A DNA stretch of 64,000 bases from Prochlorococcus sp. AG-347-J22. Lineage in GTDB: Bacteria > Cyanobacteriota > Cyanobacteriia > PCC-6307 > Cyanobiaceae. The notes beneath the pieces were generated by a model. It searched no databases. It worked only from the letters and a program-made list of their open reading frames with translations, and was not told the DNA's origin. Position 1 is the stretch's first letter. Each line of letters starts with the position of its first letter. The translations under genes were made by a program, and so were the position numbers. Of this stretch, positions 21,702 to 30,479 are shown in pieces. The stretch covers positions 85,866 through 149,865 of the forward strand of contig QCBY01000003.1 of assembly GCA_003279005.1 (NCBI GenBank), read 5' to 3'.

Positions 21702-21740
21702 TCCCAAAGCATCCGCGCTACCAAGCTGTGCCATGCCTCG
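21702..21740 (-). repeat. tRNA-Pro 5'-half remnant
   Basis: tcccaaagcatccgcgctaccaagctgtgccatgcctcg matches the anticodon loop, D-arm and acceptor 5' strand of the complete tRNA with four substitutions, all C to T as written. The 3' half is missing. It is followed by a copy of the tRNA upstream region to about 21790. The rest of the 21578-21947 gap is AT-rich. Confidence 0.9.
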
Positions 21741-21947
21741 GTTATTTGATCTTATTTCATAACAGACACCAATAATAGACCAATTTACTAGATACTCTAT
21801 AAAAATCACTTTCAGCCTAAAAAATGTTTTTCATCTAGATTTTTTCAAAAAAAAAAAAAATAGAGATCTGGATGTATATTTACATTTTCGATAAGGTCAA
21901 TATGAATAATTAAATTGGGTTTGAATTTTCCCTTAAATATGTTGCAC

Positions 21948-22460
21948 ATGAAAAAACTTAAAGAATTAATTTCGACATATAAGGATTATCCAAGAACTGG
22001 AATTGAATTTAAAGATGTTCTTGGAATTATTCAAGAACCAGAGATATTCAAGGAACTGATTTTAAAAATGTCTTCTAGTAAAATCATAAAAAATGCAGAG
22101 GCAATAATTTCTATCGATGCTAGGGGTTTTATTTTTGGATCTGCAATATCTCTAGAAGCTTCAAAGCCTATGATAGTAGCAAGAAAACCTGGCAAGCTTC
22201 CAGGAGAACTACTTAGTCAAGAATACAGTTTAGAGTATGGTGAAAATTCACTTTCTATTCAAAAAAAGGCTCTTCAAAAATATAATTCATATGCCATTGT
22301 GGATGATTTATTGGCTACGGGTGGAACAGTTAACTGTGTCTCTAAATTACTTGAGAGCAATGATAAAGAAATTGCAGGGCTATTAGTTGTAGTTGAATTG
22401 ATGAAGTTGGGAGGAAGATTTAAATTAAATTTTCCTATTGAGTCATCAATAACTTTTTGA
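21948..22460 (+). CDS. apt: Adenine phosphoribosyltransferase
   Basis: The 170-residue enzyme salvages adenine with PRPP to give AMP. The PRPP-binding loop is AIVDDLLATGGT (116-127). ISIDARGFIFGSA (54-66) and ARKPGKLPGELLSQEYSLEYG (78-98) are the adenine/flexible-loop regions characteristic of Apt. Alternative starts are ATG 21939 (three residues longer) and TTG 21915; none has a strong ribosome-binding site, and 21948 gives the usual family N-terminus (MKKLKELI). Length is normal. It marks the right border of the tRNA-Pro island. Cytoplasmic. Confidence 0.95.
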   Translation: MKKLKELISTYKDYPRTGIEFKDVLGIIQEPEIFKELILKMSSSKIIKNAEAIISIDARGFIFGSAISLEASKPMIVARKPGKLPGELLSQEYSLEYGENSLSIQKKALQKYNSYAIVDDLLATGGTVNCVSKLLESNDKEIAGLLVVVELMKLGGRFKLNFPIESSITF

Positions 22461-22816
22461 AAATTTAATCTAGATCTTTTTTATGATTTATGGTTTTGAT
22501 CTTTGGCAAAATATTAATCATAATCTCTCAAGGTCTTCTAAAATTGGCGAATTGTTTTAAAAGTAAAAGCGTTAAAAATTAAACATGAGATTAAAATATT
22601 ATTAATGTGAACTATTAATTTTATTGGATTGAAATGGGACTCTTGTTATTTAATCGAAAAAGTGAATGGAAGTTATTACAACTAACAAATTTGTCATTTA
22701 GAAAAATTTTAATTTGGTAGTAATCTCAATTTTTTTAAGTGGCCTTTCAGTTAGATTAAAAATTTAAAAAAAAACCAGCAGTTTTTTAACATTAAGTTGT
22801 AGTAAAGAATTTTGAT
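22461..22816. other. Intergenic stretch, AT-rich
   Basis: No convincing gene. A 25-codon frame at 22483-22560 (MIYGFDLWQNINHNLSRSSK...) has weak support. A decayed hairpin-like aaaccagcagttttttaac lies near 22774. Confidence 0.3.
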
Positions 22817-22921
22817 TTATATCAAACCCATTGATCCTGCTGTAAAACCTATCACTAGAAAAAAAGAAAACTCCACTAAATCTCTCGGCAGAGAATTAAC
22901 AATTAAATTAATTTGAGTCAT
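22817..22921 (-). CDS. Small hydrophobic protein, 34 aa
   Basis: From the ATG at 22921, preceded by GAGGAG and AAGG, the product reads MTQINLIVNSLPRDLVEFSF and then a hydrophobic helix with GFTAGSMGLI. A strong ribosome-binding region and clean helix support a real single-pass membrane protein. Function unknown. Confidence 0.55.
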   Translation of the reverse strand: MTQINLIVNSLPRDLVEFSFFLVIGFTAGSMGLI

Positions 22922-23150
22922 TTGACCTTGTGCTCCTCAGGTTATAAATAATTTCACTAGAAACTAACCGATTATTTTTAATCTTGAGATGAAATTATAA
23001 ATAACTTTCTTTTTTCTAAAGAATTCAGTCAATTAAAATTTTTCTTTAAAAATTAATTTGTTAGATAATCTTAATTAAGAAAAATTAATTTTTGATTTGA
23101 AGACATAATCTTATTCAGATGCTATATTTTTAATTAAAACTTAAGGCTAT

Positions 23151-23318
23151 ATGGATTATAAAAAAAAATCTTTAAATAAACTTAAATGCCATGAAAGCTA
23201 CGAAGAAATCGATACAAGATTAGCAACTGGTTGGTATGTGGATTCAGTAGGTAATAATAAGAAAAAAAAATACAAAACCAAAGAAGTTTCTTATAAAATT
23301 TCCAAAAAAAATAATTGA
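23151..23318 (+). CDS. Small basic protein, 55 aa
   Basis: ATG 23151 follows TAAGG. The product begins MDYKKKSLNKLKCHESYEEI, then DTRLATGWYVDSVGNNKKKK, and is strongly basic at both ends. It could bind nucleic acid, but no fold is recognised. It lies in the leader region of the porin cluster. Confidence 0.5.
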   Translation: MDYKKKSLNKLKCHESYEEIDTRLATGWYVDSVGNNKKKKYKTKEVSYKISKKNN

Positions 23319-23474
23319 TTCAAAATCTTTCTCGTTCGGACAAAATTTCTAAATCAAATTAATGTATAGATAATAAAAGTGGCACAAAATTTTTAATTGT
23401 ATAAGTTTATACTTGCAGTTAATCTTTTTTTAAACTAAAGTGAAGCGTACTTATAATTTCGTGTGAGGAAATTT

Positions 23475-24644
23475 ATGAAGCTTTTTAAAAGCTTGCTTGT
23501 AGCTCCTGCGACATTAGGTCTTTTAGCTCCTTTGTCAGTTACAGCAAACGAAATGAATTTTACTGATGTTTCTGGTTACACTGAAACAGCTGAAGTTGAA
23601 AGCATTTCTGATTTCGATGCTGCTAAGGAACTAGCAGTTACTAACAGTCGTGTTGATGGCCTTGAAGCTAGATTTAATGATTTTGAAGCTGGTGCTTTCT
23701 CAGAAACAACAACAGCAGCTTTTTCAGCTGATTTTGCAGTTGGTTCTGAAGACGGTACAGATGCAGGTGACTCTGTTCAAGCAACTTACGGTTTTCAAAT
23801 TGATCTAAACACTAGCTTTACTGGTGAAGATTCTTTAGATATCTCTTTAGATGCTGGTAATGGTGGTGGTGGTTTAGCTGAGTTAGACCAAAACTCTACT
23901 TCAGATGCTGTACAAGTTGATGGTGTTTCTTACACTTTCCCACTTGCTGGTGCAACAGTTTTTGTTGGTGATAACACTGATGGAAGCGCAGTTTACAACA
24001 CAGCTTGTGTTTACGGTGGACCTTCTAACAACTTAGATGATTGTGGTAACGGTACTTCATCTTTGGGTAGTGGATCAGGAACTGCAGCAGGAGCAAGCTA
24101 TGAATTTGAAAACGGATTTACAGTTGCTGTTGGTTACACAGGTGCTGGTAGTTCAACTTCTGGATTAATGACTACTGAAGGTCTTGATCAAATTGGTACT
24201 CAGTTCTCTTATGCTACAGATTCATATGGTGCCTCTCTTTCTCTTGCGAAAGTAGACGTAACTACTGATGACGAAAGAAAGTACTATGGTCTAAATGGTT
24301 ACTTTGTTCCATCTGATGTTGGCCCTGTTCCATCAATAAGTGTTGGTTACGAAATAAGTGAAGCTCAAGGCCTTGCAGATACAACTCAATGGTTCGTTGG
24401 TCTTCAGTGGGATGAGGCTGGACCAGGAACATTCGGTGTTGCTGCAGGATCCGTAGGAGCATCTGCTGGAAATGAGGATTCATCTAGTCCAAAATACGAT
24501 CCAGACTTAGTGATGTACGAAGCTTTCTATGACTACCCTGTAAATGATGGAATGACTATCACTCCATTAATTTATTCTAAGGAAACAGGTGTCTTCAGTG
24601 ATGATAAAACTGGATACATGATTAAGACATCATTCAGTTTCTAA
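23475..24644 (+). CDS. Short SomA-like outer-membrane porin, copy 1
   Basis: From ATG 23475, after TGAGGAA, the 389-residue product has a signal peptide (about 1-25), a short linker with RVDGLEARFNDFEAGAFSET as in SomA-type porins, and a beta-rich barrel rich in Gly, Asp and Ser ending TGYMIKTSFSF, an aromatic C-terminus. It lacks the full SLH domain and is shorter than classic SomA. It probably forms a diffusion channel for small solutes in the outer membrane. Bases from 23697 to the end, plus 90 bp beyond, are repeated in copy 2. The leader gtgtgaggaa and a terminator hairpin are shared by all three copies. Confidence 0.85.
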   Translation: MKLFKSLLVAPATLGLLAPLSVTANEMNFTDVSGYTETAEVESISDFDAAKELAVTNSRVDGLEARFNDFEAGAFSETTTAAFSADFAVGSEDGTDAGDSVQATYGFQIDLNTSFTGEDSLDISLDAGNGGGGLAELDQNSTSDAVQVDGVSYTFPLAGATVFVGDNTDGSAVYNTACVYGGPSNNLDDCGNGTSSLGSGSGTAAGASYEFENGFTVAVGYTGAGSSTSGLMTTEGLDQIGTQFSYATDSYGASLSLAKVDVTTDDERKYYGLNGYFVPSDVGPVPSISVGYEISEAQGLADTTQWFVGLQWDEAGPGTFGVAAGSVGASAGNEDSSSPKYDPDLVMYEAFYDYPVNDGMTITPLIYSKETGVFSDDKTGYMIKTSFSF

Positions 24645-24683
24645 GTTTATTAACTTAATTTAGAAAATCTTACACACACTAAA

Positions 24684-24713
24684 AGACCTACCAGAAGGTA
24701 GGTCTTTTTTTTT
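24684..24713 (+). terminator. Rho-independent terminator of porin copy 1
   Basis: AGACCTACC, loop AGAA, GGTAGGTCT and a run of T. It is identical in porin copy 2. Confidence 0.92.
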
Positions 24714-24814
24714 GACTACATATTTGTGAGTATTTAAAAGTTTTTCCACAATACCTTAACGAATTAAGGAATCTTTGTTATAGTTGGGGAAATAATATTC
24801 TGTGTGAGGAATTT

Positions 24815-25969
24815 ATGAAGCTTTTTAAGCGTTTATTGATAGCACCAGCGGCACTTGGATTCTTAACCCCTTTAGCTGTTAGTGCAAATGAAGTTAATTT
24901 AAAAGATGTTTCAAACTATTCGACAGAGTTTGAAATGGATTCATCTACTTTTGATAATTCTTCATCTACGAGTAAATTAATTGCTGGTGGAGAAGGTATG
25001 GTTGATGATCATGACGGTGGCTTCTCAGAAACAACAACAGCAGCTTTTTCAGCTGATTTTGCAGTTGGTTCTGAAGACGGTACAGATGCAGGTGACTCTG
25101 TTCAAGCAACTTACGGTTTTCAAATTGATCTAAACACTAGCTTTACTGGTGAAGATTCTTTAGATATCTCTTTAGATGCTGGTAATGGTGGTGGTGGTTT
25201 AGCTGAGTTAGACCAAAACTCTACTTCAGATGCTGTACAAGTTGATGGTGTTTCTTACACTTTCCCACTTGCTGGTGCAACAGTTTTTGTTGGTGATAAC
25301 ACTGATGGAAGCGCAGTTTACAACACAGCTTGTGTTTACGGTGGACCTTCTAACAACTTAGATGATTGTGGTAACGGTACTTCATCTTTGGGTAGTGGAT
25401 CAGGAACTGCAGCAGGAGCAAGCTATGAATTTGAAAACGGATTTACAGTTGCTGTTGGTTACACAGGTGCTGGTAGTTCAACTTCTGGATTAATGACTAC
25501 TGAAGGTCTTGATCAAATTGGTACTCAGTTCTCTTATGCTACAGATTCATATGGTGCCTCTCTTTCTCTTGCGAAAGTAGACGTAACTACTGATGACGAA
25601 AGAAAGTACTATGGTCTAAATGGTTACTTTGTTCCATCTGATGTTGGCCCTGTTCCATCAATAAGTGTTGGTTACGAAATAAGTGAAGCTCAAGGCCTTG
25701 CAGATACAACTCAATGGTTCGTTGGTCTTCAGTGGGATGAGGCTGGACCAGGAACATTCGGTGTTGCTGCAGGATCCGTAGGAGCATCTGCTGGAAATGA
25801 GGATTCATCTAGTCCAAAATACGATCCAGACTTAGTGATGTACGAAGCTTTCTATGACTACCCTGTAAATGATGGAATGACTATCACTCCATTAATTTAT
25901 TCTAAGGAAACAGGTGTCTTCAGTGATGATAAAACTGGATACATGATTAAGACATCATTCAGTTTCTAA
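24815..25969 (+). CDS. Short SomA-like porin, copy 2
   Basis: The 384-residue product has its own signal peptide (MKLFKRLLIAPAALGFLTPL...) and a different N-terminal linker (YSTEFEMDSSTFDNSSSTSK), then becomes identical to copy 1 from FSETTTAAFSADF to the last residue. Identity covers 1038 bp (25022-26059 equals 23697-24734). The pattern, divergent 5' end and identical barrel plus 3' region, indicates recent gene conversion or unequal exchange between tandem copies. TGAGGAA precedes the ATG. Its own promoter likely lies in the 24714-24814 spacer. Confidence 0.87.
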   Translation: MKLFKRLLIAPAALGFLTPLAVSANEVNLKDVSNYSTEFEMDSSTFDNSSSTSKLIAGGEGMVDDHDGGFSETTTAAFSADFAVGSEDGTDAGDSVQATYGFQIDLNTSFTGEDSLDISLDAGNGGGGLAELDQNSTSDAVQVDGVSYTFPLAGATVFVGDNTDGSAVYNTACVYGGPSNNLDDCGNGTSSLGSGSGTAAGASYEFENGFTVAVGYTGAGSSTSGLMTTEGLDQIGTQFSYATDSYGASLSLAKVDVTTDDERKYYGLNGYFVPSDVGPVPSISVGYEISEAQGLADTTQWFVGLQWDEAGPGTFGVAAGSVGASAGNEDSSSPKYDPDLVMYEAFYDYPVNDGMTITPLIYSKETGVFSDDKTGYMIKTSFSF

Positions 25970-26008
25970 GTTTATTAACTTAATTTAGAAAATCTTACAC
26001 ACACTAAA

Positions 26009-26038
26009 AGACCTACCAGAAGGTAGGTCTTTTTTTTT
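26009..26038 (+). terminator. Rho-independent terminator of porin copy 2
   Basis: Same AGACCTACC/GGTAGGTCT hairpin and T run as copy 1, inside the duplicated block. Confidence 0.92.
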
Positions 26039-26168
26039 GACTACATATTTGTGAGTATTAAAAAGTTTTTCCATAGGTTCCTAGTCCTATTTGTATAAGC
26101 TGATACTTGAATTTGTTTTATTTATACTTTATAATGGAATGAATTTAAATTTCTGTGTGAGGAATTTT

Positions 26169-27368
26169 ATGAAACTATTTCAAAAATTGTTAGTTGCTAC
26201 TGCTTCTGTAGGATTGATTGCTCCTATAACTGCACAAGCTTCTGATGTTATAAATCTTCAAGGGATGAATGACTACAGTCGTAGTAAAAAATCATCTACT
26301 AAAAAACATTTCGATAGTAAAACATTCGTCAATGAAGATGTCGCAACACTCAAAAAGAGTGAGCAGGAATTGGAGATACTTCAAAATAACTTTGAAGCAG
26401 GGTCTTTCTCTGAAACAACAACAGCCTCCTTTTCTGCTGACATGGCAATTGGAGATGAAGATACTGCGTTTGGGCGTGGAAAAGTTAATGCACTCTATGG
26501 TTTCCAAATCGATTTAAACACTAGCTTTACCGGTGAAGATTCTTTGGATATCTCTTTAGATGCTGGTAACGGTGGTAATGGTTTATCTGAACTTGATCTG
26601 AACGAAGCTAGTGCTGGAGATGACTCTTTAGCAGTTGATGGTATTTCATACACCTTCCCAGTAGCTGGAGCAACAGTTTTTGTTGGTGATAACACTGATG
26701 GAAGTGCACTTTATAATACAGCATGTGTTTACGGTGGACCTTCTAACAACTTAGATGATTGTGGTAACGGTAGTTCAGCTTTAGGTTCTGGATCCGGAAC
26801 TGCAGCAGGAGCAAGCTATGAGTTCGCTGATGGATTTACAGCTGCTATTGGTTATACAGGAGATGGTAGTTCCACTTCTGGATTAATGACTGCTGAAGGA
26901 TATGATTCATATGGTGCACAAGTATCTTATTCAGCTGATTTATTTGCTGCTTCTGTTACTTATGGAAAAGTTGAAGCTGCTGGTAACAAGGACAGAAATT
27001 ACTTAGGCCTAAATGGTTATTTTGCTCCATCTGAAACTGGTATTGTTCCATCAATAAGTGCTGGTTACGAAGTTGGCGAAGGTCAAGGTCTTGCAGATAC
27101 CTATCAATGGTTTGTAGGTCTTCAATGGGATGAAGCTGGACCAGGTACTTTAGGTACTGCTGTTGGAACTGTCGGTGCAACTACTGATACTAATCCAGAT
27201 GCTGTAGGTGGCGATGGCGCTTTATTAATGTATGAAGCTTTCTACTCTTACGCACTAAATGATGGGGTAACTATCACTCCATTGGTCTATTTTAAGGAAG
27301 CTCCTAAAACATACACTGGTGATGATGATTTGATTGGTTTAATGCTTAAGACATCATTCAGTTTCTAA
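26169..27368 (+). CDS. Short SomA-like porin, copy 3 (diverged)
   Basis: I choose ATG 26169 (after TGTGTGAGGAA), as in the other copies, over an in-frame start at 26091. The 399-residue product has a signal peptide (MKLFQKLLVATASVGLIAPI...), a longer charged linker with LKKSEQELEILQNNFEAGSF, and a barrel clearly homologous to copies 1 and 2 but diverged along its length. It keeps short blocks identical to them (for example the region encoding GATVFVGDNTDGSA), perhaps from older conversion. It ends in LMLKTSFSF. Outer-membrane channel. Confidence 0.87.
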   Translation: MKLFQKLLVATASVGLIAPITAQASDVINLQGMNDYSRSKKSSTKKHFDSKTFVNEDVATLKKSEQELEILQNNFEAGSFSETTTASFSADMAIGDEDTAFGRGKVNALYGFQIDLNTSFTGEDSLDISLDAGNGGNGLSELDLNEASAGDDSLAVDGISYTFPVAGATVFVGDNTDGSALYNTACVYGGPSNNLDDCGNGSSALGSGSGTAAGASYEFADGFTAAIGYTGDGSSTSGLMTAEGYDSYGAQVSYSADLFAASVTYGKVEAAGNKDRNYLGLNGYFAPSETGIVPSISAGYEVGEGQGLADTYQWFVGLQWDEAGPGTLGTAVGTVGATTDTNPDAVGGDGALLMYEAFYSYALNDGVTITPLVYFKEAPKTYTGDDDLIGLMLKTSFSF

Positions 27369-27407
27369 GTTTATTAATTTAATTTAGAAAATTTTACACA
27401 TATTAGA

Positions 27408-27436
27408 AGACCTTTCTTCTGAAAGGTCTTTTTTCT
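27408..27436 (+). terminator. Rho-independent terminator of porin copy 3
   Basis: AGACCTTTC, loop TTCT, GAAAGGTCT and a T run. It is homologous to the other two porin terminators. The following 27437-27650 stretch is AT-rich with nothing recognisable. Confidence 0.9.
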
Positions 27437-27650
27437 TGTGTGAGTTATTACAATAAAATTTATAATTAATTCAACATAAATTAAAATAAAGATAATTAAA
27501 ATTTAATTAAAAATAAAGGTATGGAAATCTTAATTTTATCTTTATCAGTTTATTATTCAAAGGAGATTTTTATACTTATATTTATCAATTTGGTTAAAAT
27601 ATTGAATTTAGATTTCAATCAAAGTTTGATTATTATTTACTTCGAAGATA

Positions 27651-27815
27651 ATGACTCCTATATTCAAATGCCTAATTTGTAGAAAAGACATAGAGAGATC
27701 AACAAAATCTTTTTGGAGTAAAAGGGGGCATTTACTTTGCTCTTCATGTTTAGATAACATAGATTTAAAGTCAAAAAAAAAAGACGTTGGTAAATCACCA
27801 AAATCTTTCATTTAA
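27651..27815 (+). CDS. Small zinc-ribbon-like protein, 54 aa
   Basis: The product begins MTPIFKCLICRKDIERSTKS and has two C-x2-C pairs (C7/C10 and C30/C33) spaced as in a zinc ribbon, with FWSKRGHLLC between them and a Lys-rich tail. I recall similar small proteins in other Prochlorococcus genomes. It may bind zinc and nucleic acid or protein; no more can be said. Confidence 0.6.
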   Translation: MTPIFKCLICRKDIERSTKSFWSKRGHLLCSSCLDNIDLKSKKKDVGKSPKSFI

Positions 27816-28015
27816 ATATTAGAATATTTGGAATAACTATACTGGTGGTTAAGCATTCAAGTAACAAAGTTCTGAATTAAAAGGTTTTCATAAATCATTA
27901 AATCTTACAATATATAAGTTAAAACTCATAAATGCAGTTATTGTATAATTTATGTAATCGTTTAAATCAATGCTTGTTTGGAATGCTTTATTCAGTTGAC
28001 TTTCGTCAAGAAAAC

Positions 28016-28123
28016 TTAGAACCAACCAGGAATGATTTGACCAGTAGTAACGTATGCACCAACAGCTGCAACGAAACCTAACATTGCTGCCCAACCATTA
28101 AAACGTTCTGCTTCAGGAGTCAT
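28016..28123 (-). CDS. hli: High-light-inducible protein (Hli), 35 aa
   Basis: From the ATG at 28123, the product begins MTPEAERFNGWAAMLGFVAA and ends QIIPGWF. It has the chlorophyll-binding helix signature E..RFNGWAAM.GF, a shortened form of the Hli E.(x)NGR.AM motif in which Trp-Ala replaces Arg-Ala. Hli/Scp proteins sit in the thylakoid membrane near photosystem II and help dissipate excess light energy. Multiple small hli genes are typical of high-light Prochlorococcus. The ribosome-binding region upstream (AAATTATC) is weak. Confidence 0.88.
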   Translation of the reverse strand: MTPEAERFNGWAAMLGFVAAVGAYVTTGQIIPGWF

Positions 28124-28379
28124 GATAATTTAAGTAATTTATATGTATTATTGTAACAGCATTTATGTAGGTTTGTAAAGCTTTTTTAAGTAATTGCTTT
28201 AAAAAATCCCTAAATTCTAGATATTTTTAAATACCTTAACAAAACTGACACATCTATGTTCCACTTATAAAATTTTTTGTGGTTAAAAGTTTTATATATA
28301 TATATTTGATGAGAATAATTCTTCATTTGTCAGTGCCGGCCAAAATTAAATTCAATAATAAAATTGTCTCTCCACTTTT

Positions 28380-28568
28380 TTAAGATCCTAAATAATATAA
28401 ATGTTGCGTATTAGCTTGGCAAATAATTACTCCAGATGCATTTTGTGGAGTATGAGCAACATTTTTTAATTCAAATCCATCAATAATTTCATATAACTTT
28501 CCTTCACTAAGGCATTGGCAAAATTTATTTGTAGCAAATAGCTGATCGTAATTATTTGAAGAGACCAG
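28380..28568 (-). pseudogene. 3' remnant of a conserved small gene
   Basis: The frame reads SSNNYDQLFATNKFCQCLSE, GKLYEIIDGFELKNVAHTPQ, NASGVIICQANTQHLYYLGS and a stop. It is in good coding form but is preceded by a stop and no start codon. It looks like the C-terminal part of a lost gene. The surrounding 28124-28672 sequence is otherwise AT-rich. Confidence 0.4.
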
Positions 28569-28672
28569 TCAATTACGAATAATTGCATAAATTAAAATAT
28601 GTATTTGTTTAAATTTGTAAAAATTAAATCTTTTGAGTTTTGCTTTATTTAAATATACTCAATTTTGAAATG

Positions 28673-28744
28673 TGGGTCGCCTGAGATTCGAACTCAGGAC
28701 CAGCCGGTTAAAAGCCGGATGCTCTACCGCTGAGCTAGCGACCC
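28673..28744 (-). tRNA. tRNA-Lys(UUU)
   Basis: The minus strand gives a 72-nt cloverleaf with acceptor GGGTCGC/GCGACCC, anticodon loop CTTTTAA (anticodon TTT), T-loop TTCGAAT and discriminator A. CCA is not encoded. No scars of this tRNA are visible nearby. Confidence 0.97.
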
Positions 28745-28918
28745 ATTTGTAAAATTGAGTACATATGAAATTATCCCTTTTTAAGGTAAAAAAAACAACT
28801 TAATATCCCAAGTTGAACAATTGAAATACAATTCTTAACTTATGAGATAAAAATTAAAAATTCTCTCTTTATTCGCAGTTCAAAGGTAAGATATTATAAA
28901 AATAACTTAATCTTTAAA

Positions 28919-29035
28919 ATGTTACGTGCTATTGTCGTTTTTGCCCCAATTATTGCCGCTCTTGCATGGGTGATTTTCAATATACAAAAGCCTGCAAGAG
29001 AACAATTTAATAGAGATTTTTTGGGAAAGGATTAA
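28919..29035 (+). CDS. psbY: Photosystem II protein PsbY
   Basis: The 38-residue product begins [20 protein letters not shown] and ends [12 protein letters not shown]. It is one transmembrane helix with the PsbY pattern (R..VV.AP...A..W..FN...P...Q). PsbY is a peripheral small subunit of photosystem II near cytochrome b559. It lies 7 bp upstream of trmFO and may be co-transcribed with it. Confidence 0.85.
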   Translation: MLRAIVVFAPIIAALAWVIFNIQKPAREQFNRDFLGKD

Positions 29036-29042
29036 TATTAGT

Positions 29043-30455
29043 TTGATAAATAAAGAAGTAATAGTAATAGGGGCTGGTCTTGCAGGTTGTGAAGCTGCTT
29101 GGCAAATTGCGAATTCAGGTGTGTCTGTAAAATTAATAGAAATGAGGCCTCTTAATTCAACGCCAGCACATCACACCAACGAATTTGGAGAATTAGTTTG
29201 TAGCAATAGTTTTGGCGCGTTAAGTCCCGATAGAGCAGCAGGACTTTTGCAGGAAGAATTAAGAACATTTAATTCTTTGGTTATAAATACTGCAGACTTG
29301 TTCTCTGTCCCTGCGGGAGGAGCCTTGGCTGTAGATAGGTCAAAATTTAGCAAATCTTTAACGCAAAGATTATCAACTCATCCTCTTATCAAGATAGAAA
29401 GAATTGAACAATTAGATCTACCAGATGAAGAAACTATTACTGTACTTGCCACTGGTCCACTAACATCTGATAAATTAGCCACCAGGATTAAAAAATTTAC
29501 CGGAATTAATTCTTGCCACTTCTTTGATGCTGCTAGCCCCATTATTTATGGTGATAGTATTAATTACGATATTGTTTTTAAAGCTAGTAGATACGATAAA
29601 GGAGATCCGGCATATCTAAATTGCCCAATGAATAAAATAGATTATTTAAATTTTAGAACTGCACTAGTTGAAGGTGAGCAAGCAACTTTAAAAGATTTTG
29701 AAAAAGAATCTTCAAACTTTTTTGAAGCTTGTTTACCAATCGAAGAATTAGCTAGAAGAGGAATTGATACTATGAGATACGGACCTTTGAAATCAATTGG
29801 TTTGTGGAATCCGAAATGGGGAGATTTATTTGATAAAGAAAATAGATTAAAAAAACGACCCCATGGAATTGTTCAATTAAGGAAAGAAGACCTTGAAGGA
29901 AGACTACTTAATTTAGTTGGTTTTCAAACTAACCTAAAATGGTCAGAGCAAAAACGAATATTTAGAATGATTCCTGGCTTAGAGAAAGCTGAGTTTGTAC
30001 GATATGGAGTTATGCATAGAAATACATTTTTAGAATCCCCTAAATTACTTTTACCAACACTTCAATTTTTGAAAAGGAAAACTCTTTTCGCATCAGGGCA
30101 AATAACAGGGACAGAAGGCTATGCCGCAGCTGTTGCTGGAGGCTTGTTGGCAGGTATAAATGCTTCATTATTAGCAAAAAATAAAACTCCTGTAACTTTT
30201 CCAAATGAATCAATGATTGGATCTCTCATGAATTTCATAAGTAATAAAAATGAAATAATATCTAAGCAGAATAAAAATAAATTTCAACCAATGCCCGCAT
30301 CTTTTGGTATAGTTCCAGAACTAACTAATAGAATAAAAGATAAAAAATTAAGATACATAGCATACCAAGAAAGGTCTCGAGAAGTATTAAAGGGATTTAA
30401 AAAAGTACTAGATTTGTGTTTAAGAAAAGAAGACTTACTTGTTGAGATAAATTAA
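29043..30455 (+). CDS. trmFO: Folate-dependent tRNA (uracil-54-C5)-methyltransferase TrmFO
   Basis: A 470-residue flavoprotein that makes m5U54 (ribothymidine) in tRNA using methylenetetrahydrofolate and FAD. The FAD-binding motif [13 protein letters not shown] is at 7-19, followed by RP and C-S-N-S-F-G motifs ([19 protein letters not shown]) and the late [20 protein letters not shown], all typical of TrmFO (formerly Gid). It begins at TTG with GGAAAGG 13 bases upstream, inside the psbY 3' end. Length is normal. Cytoplasmic. Confidence 0.96.
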   Translation: MINKEVIVIGAGLAGCEAAWQIANSGVSVKLIEMRPLNSTPAHHTNEFGELVCSNSFGALSPDRAAGLLQEELRTFNSLVINTADLFSVPAGGALAVDRSKFSKSLTQRLSTHPLIKIERIEQLDLPDEETITVLATGPLTSDKLATRIKKFTGINSCHFFDAASPIIYGDSINYDIVFKASRYDKGDPAYLNCPMNKIDYLNFRTALVEGEQATLKDFEKESSNFFEACLPIEELARRGIDTMRYGPLKSIGLWNPKWGDLFDKENRLKKRPHGIVQLRKEDLEGRLLNLVGFQTNLKWSEQKRIFRMIPGLEKAEFVRYGVMHRNTFLESPKLLLPTLQFLKRKTLFASGQITGTEGYAAAVAGGLLAGINASLLAKNKTPVTFPNESMIGSLMNFISNKNEIISKQNKNKFQPMPASFGIVPELTNRIKDKKLRYIAYQERSREVLKGFKKVLDLCLRKEDLLVEIN

Positions 30456-30479
30456 AATGAATTATTCAAAAAATTAAAA

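Noticed and set aside
22908..22945. ATTTGACC plus gtgctcctcag as another arm and tRNA scar
   Set aside because: It is the start and ribosome-binding region of the 34-residue gene at 22817-22921; tRNA similarity is too short.
24262..25808. Identical 73-codon minus-strand frames in both porins
   Set aside because: They are antisense shadows inside the duplicated barrel region, identical only because the DNA is identical.
27888..28094. A 68-codon minus-strand frame at the Hli locus
   Set aside because: It is out of frame with the clear Hli coding sequence at 28016-28123.
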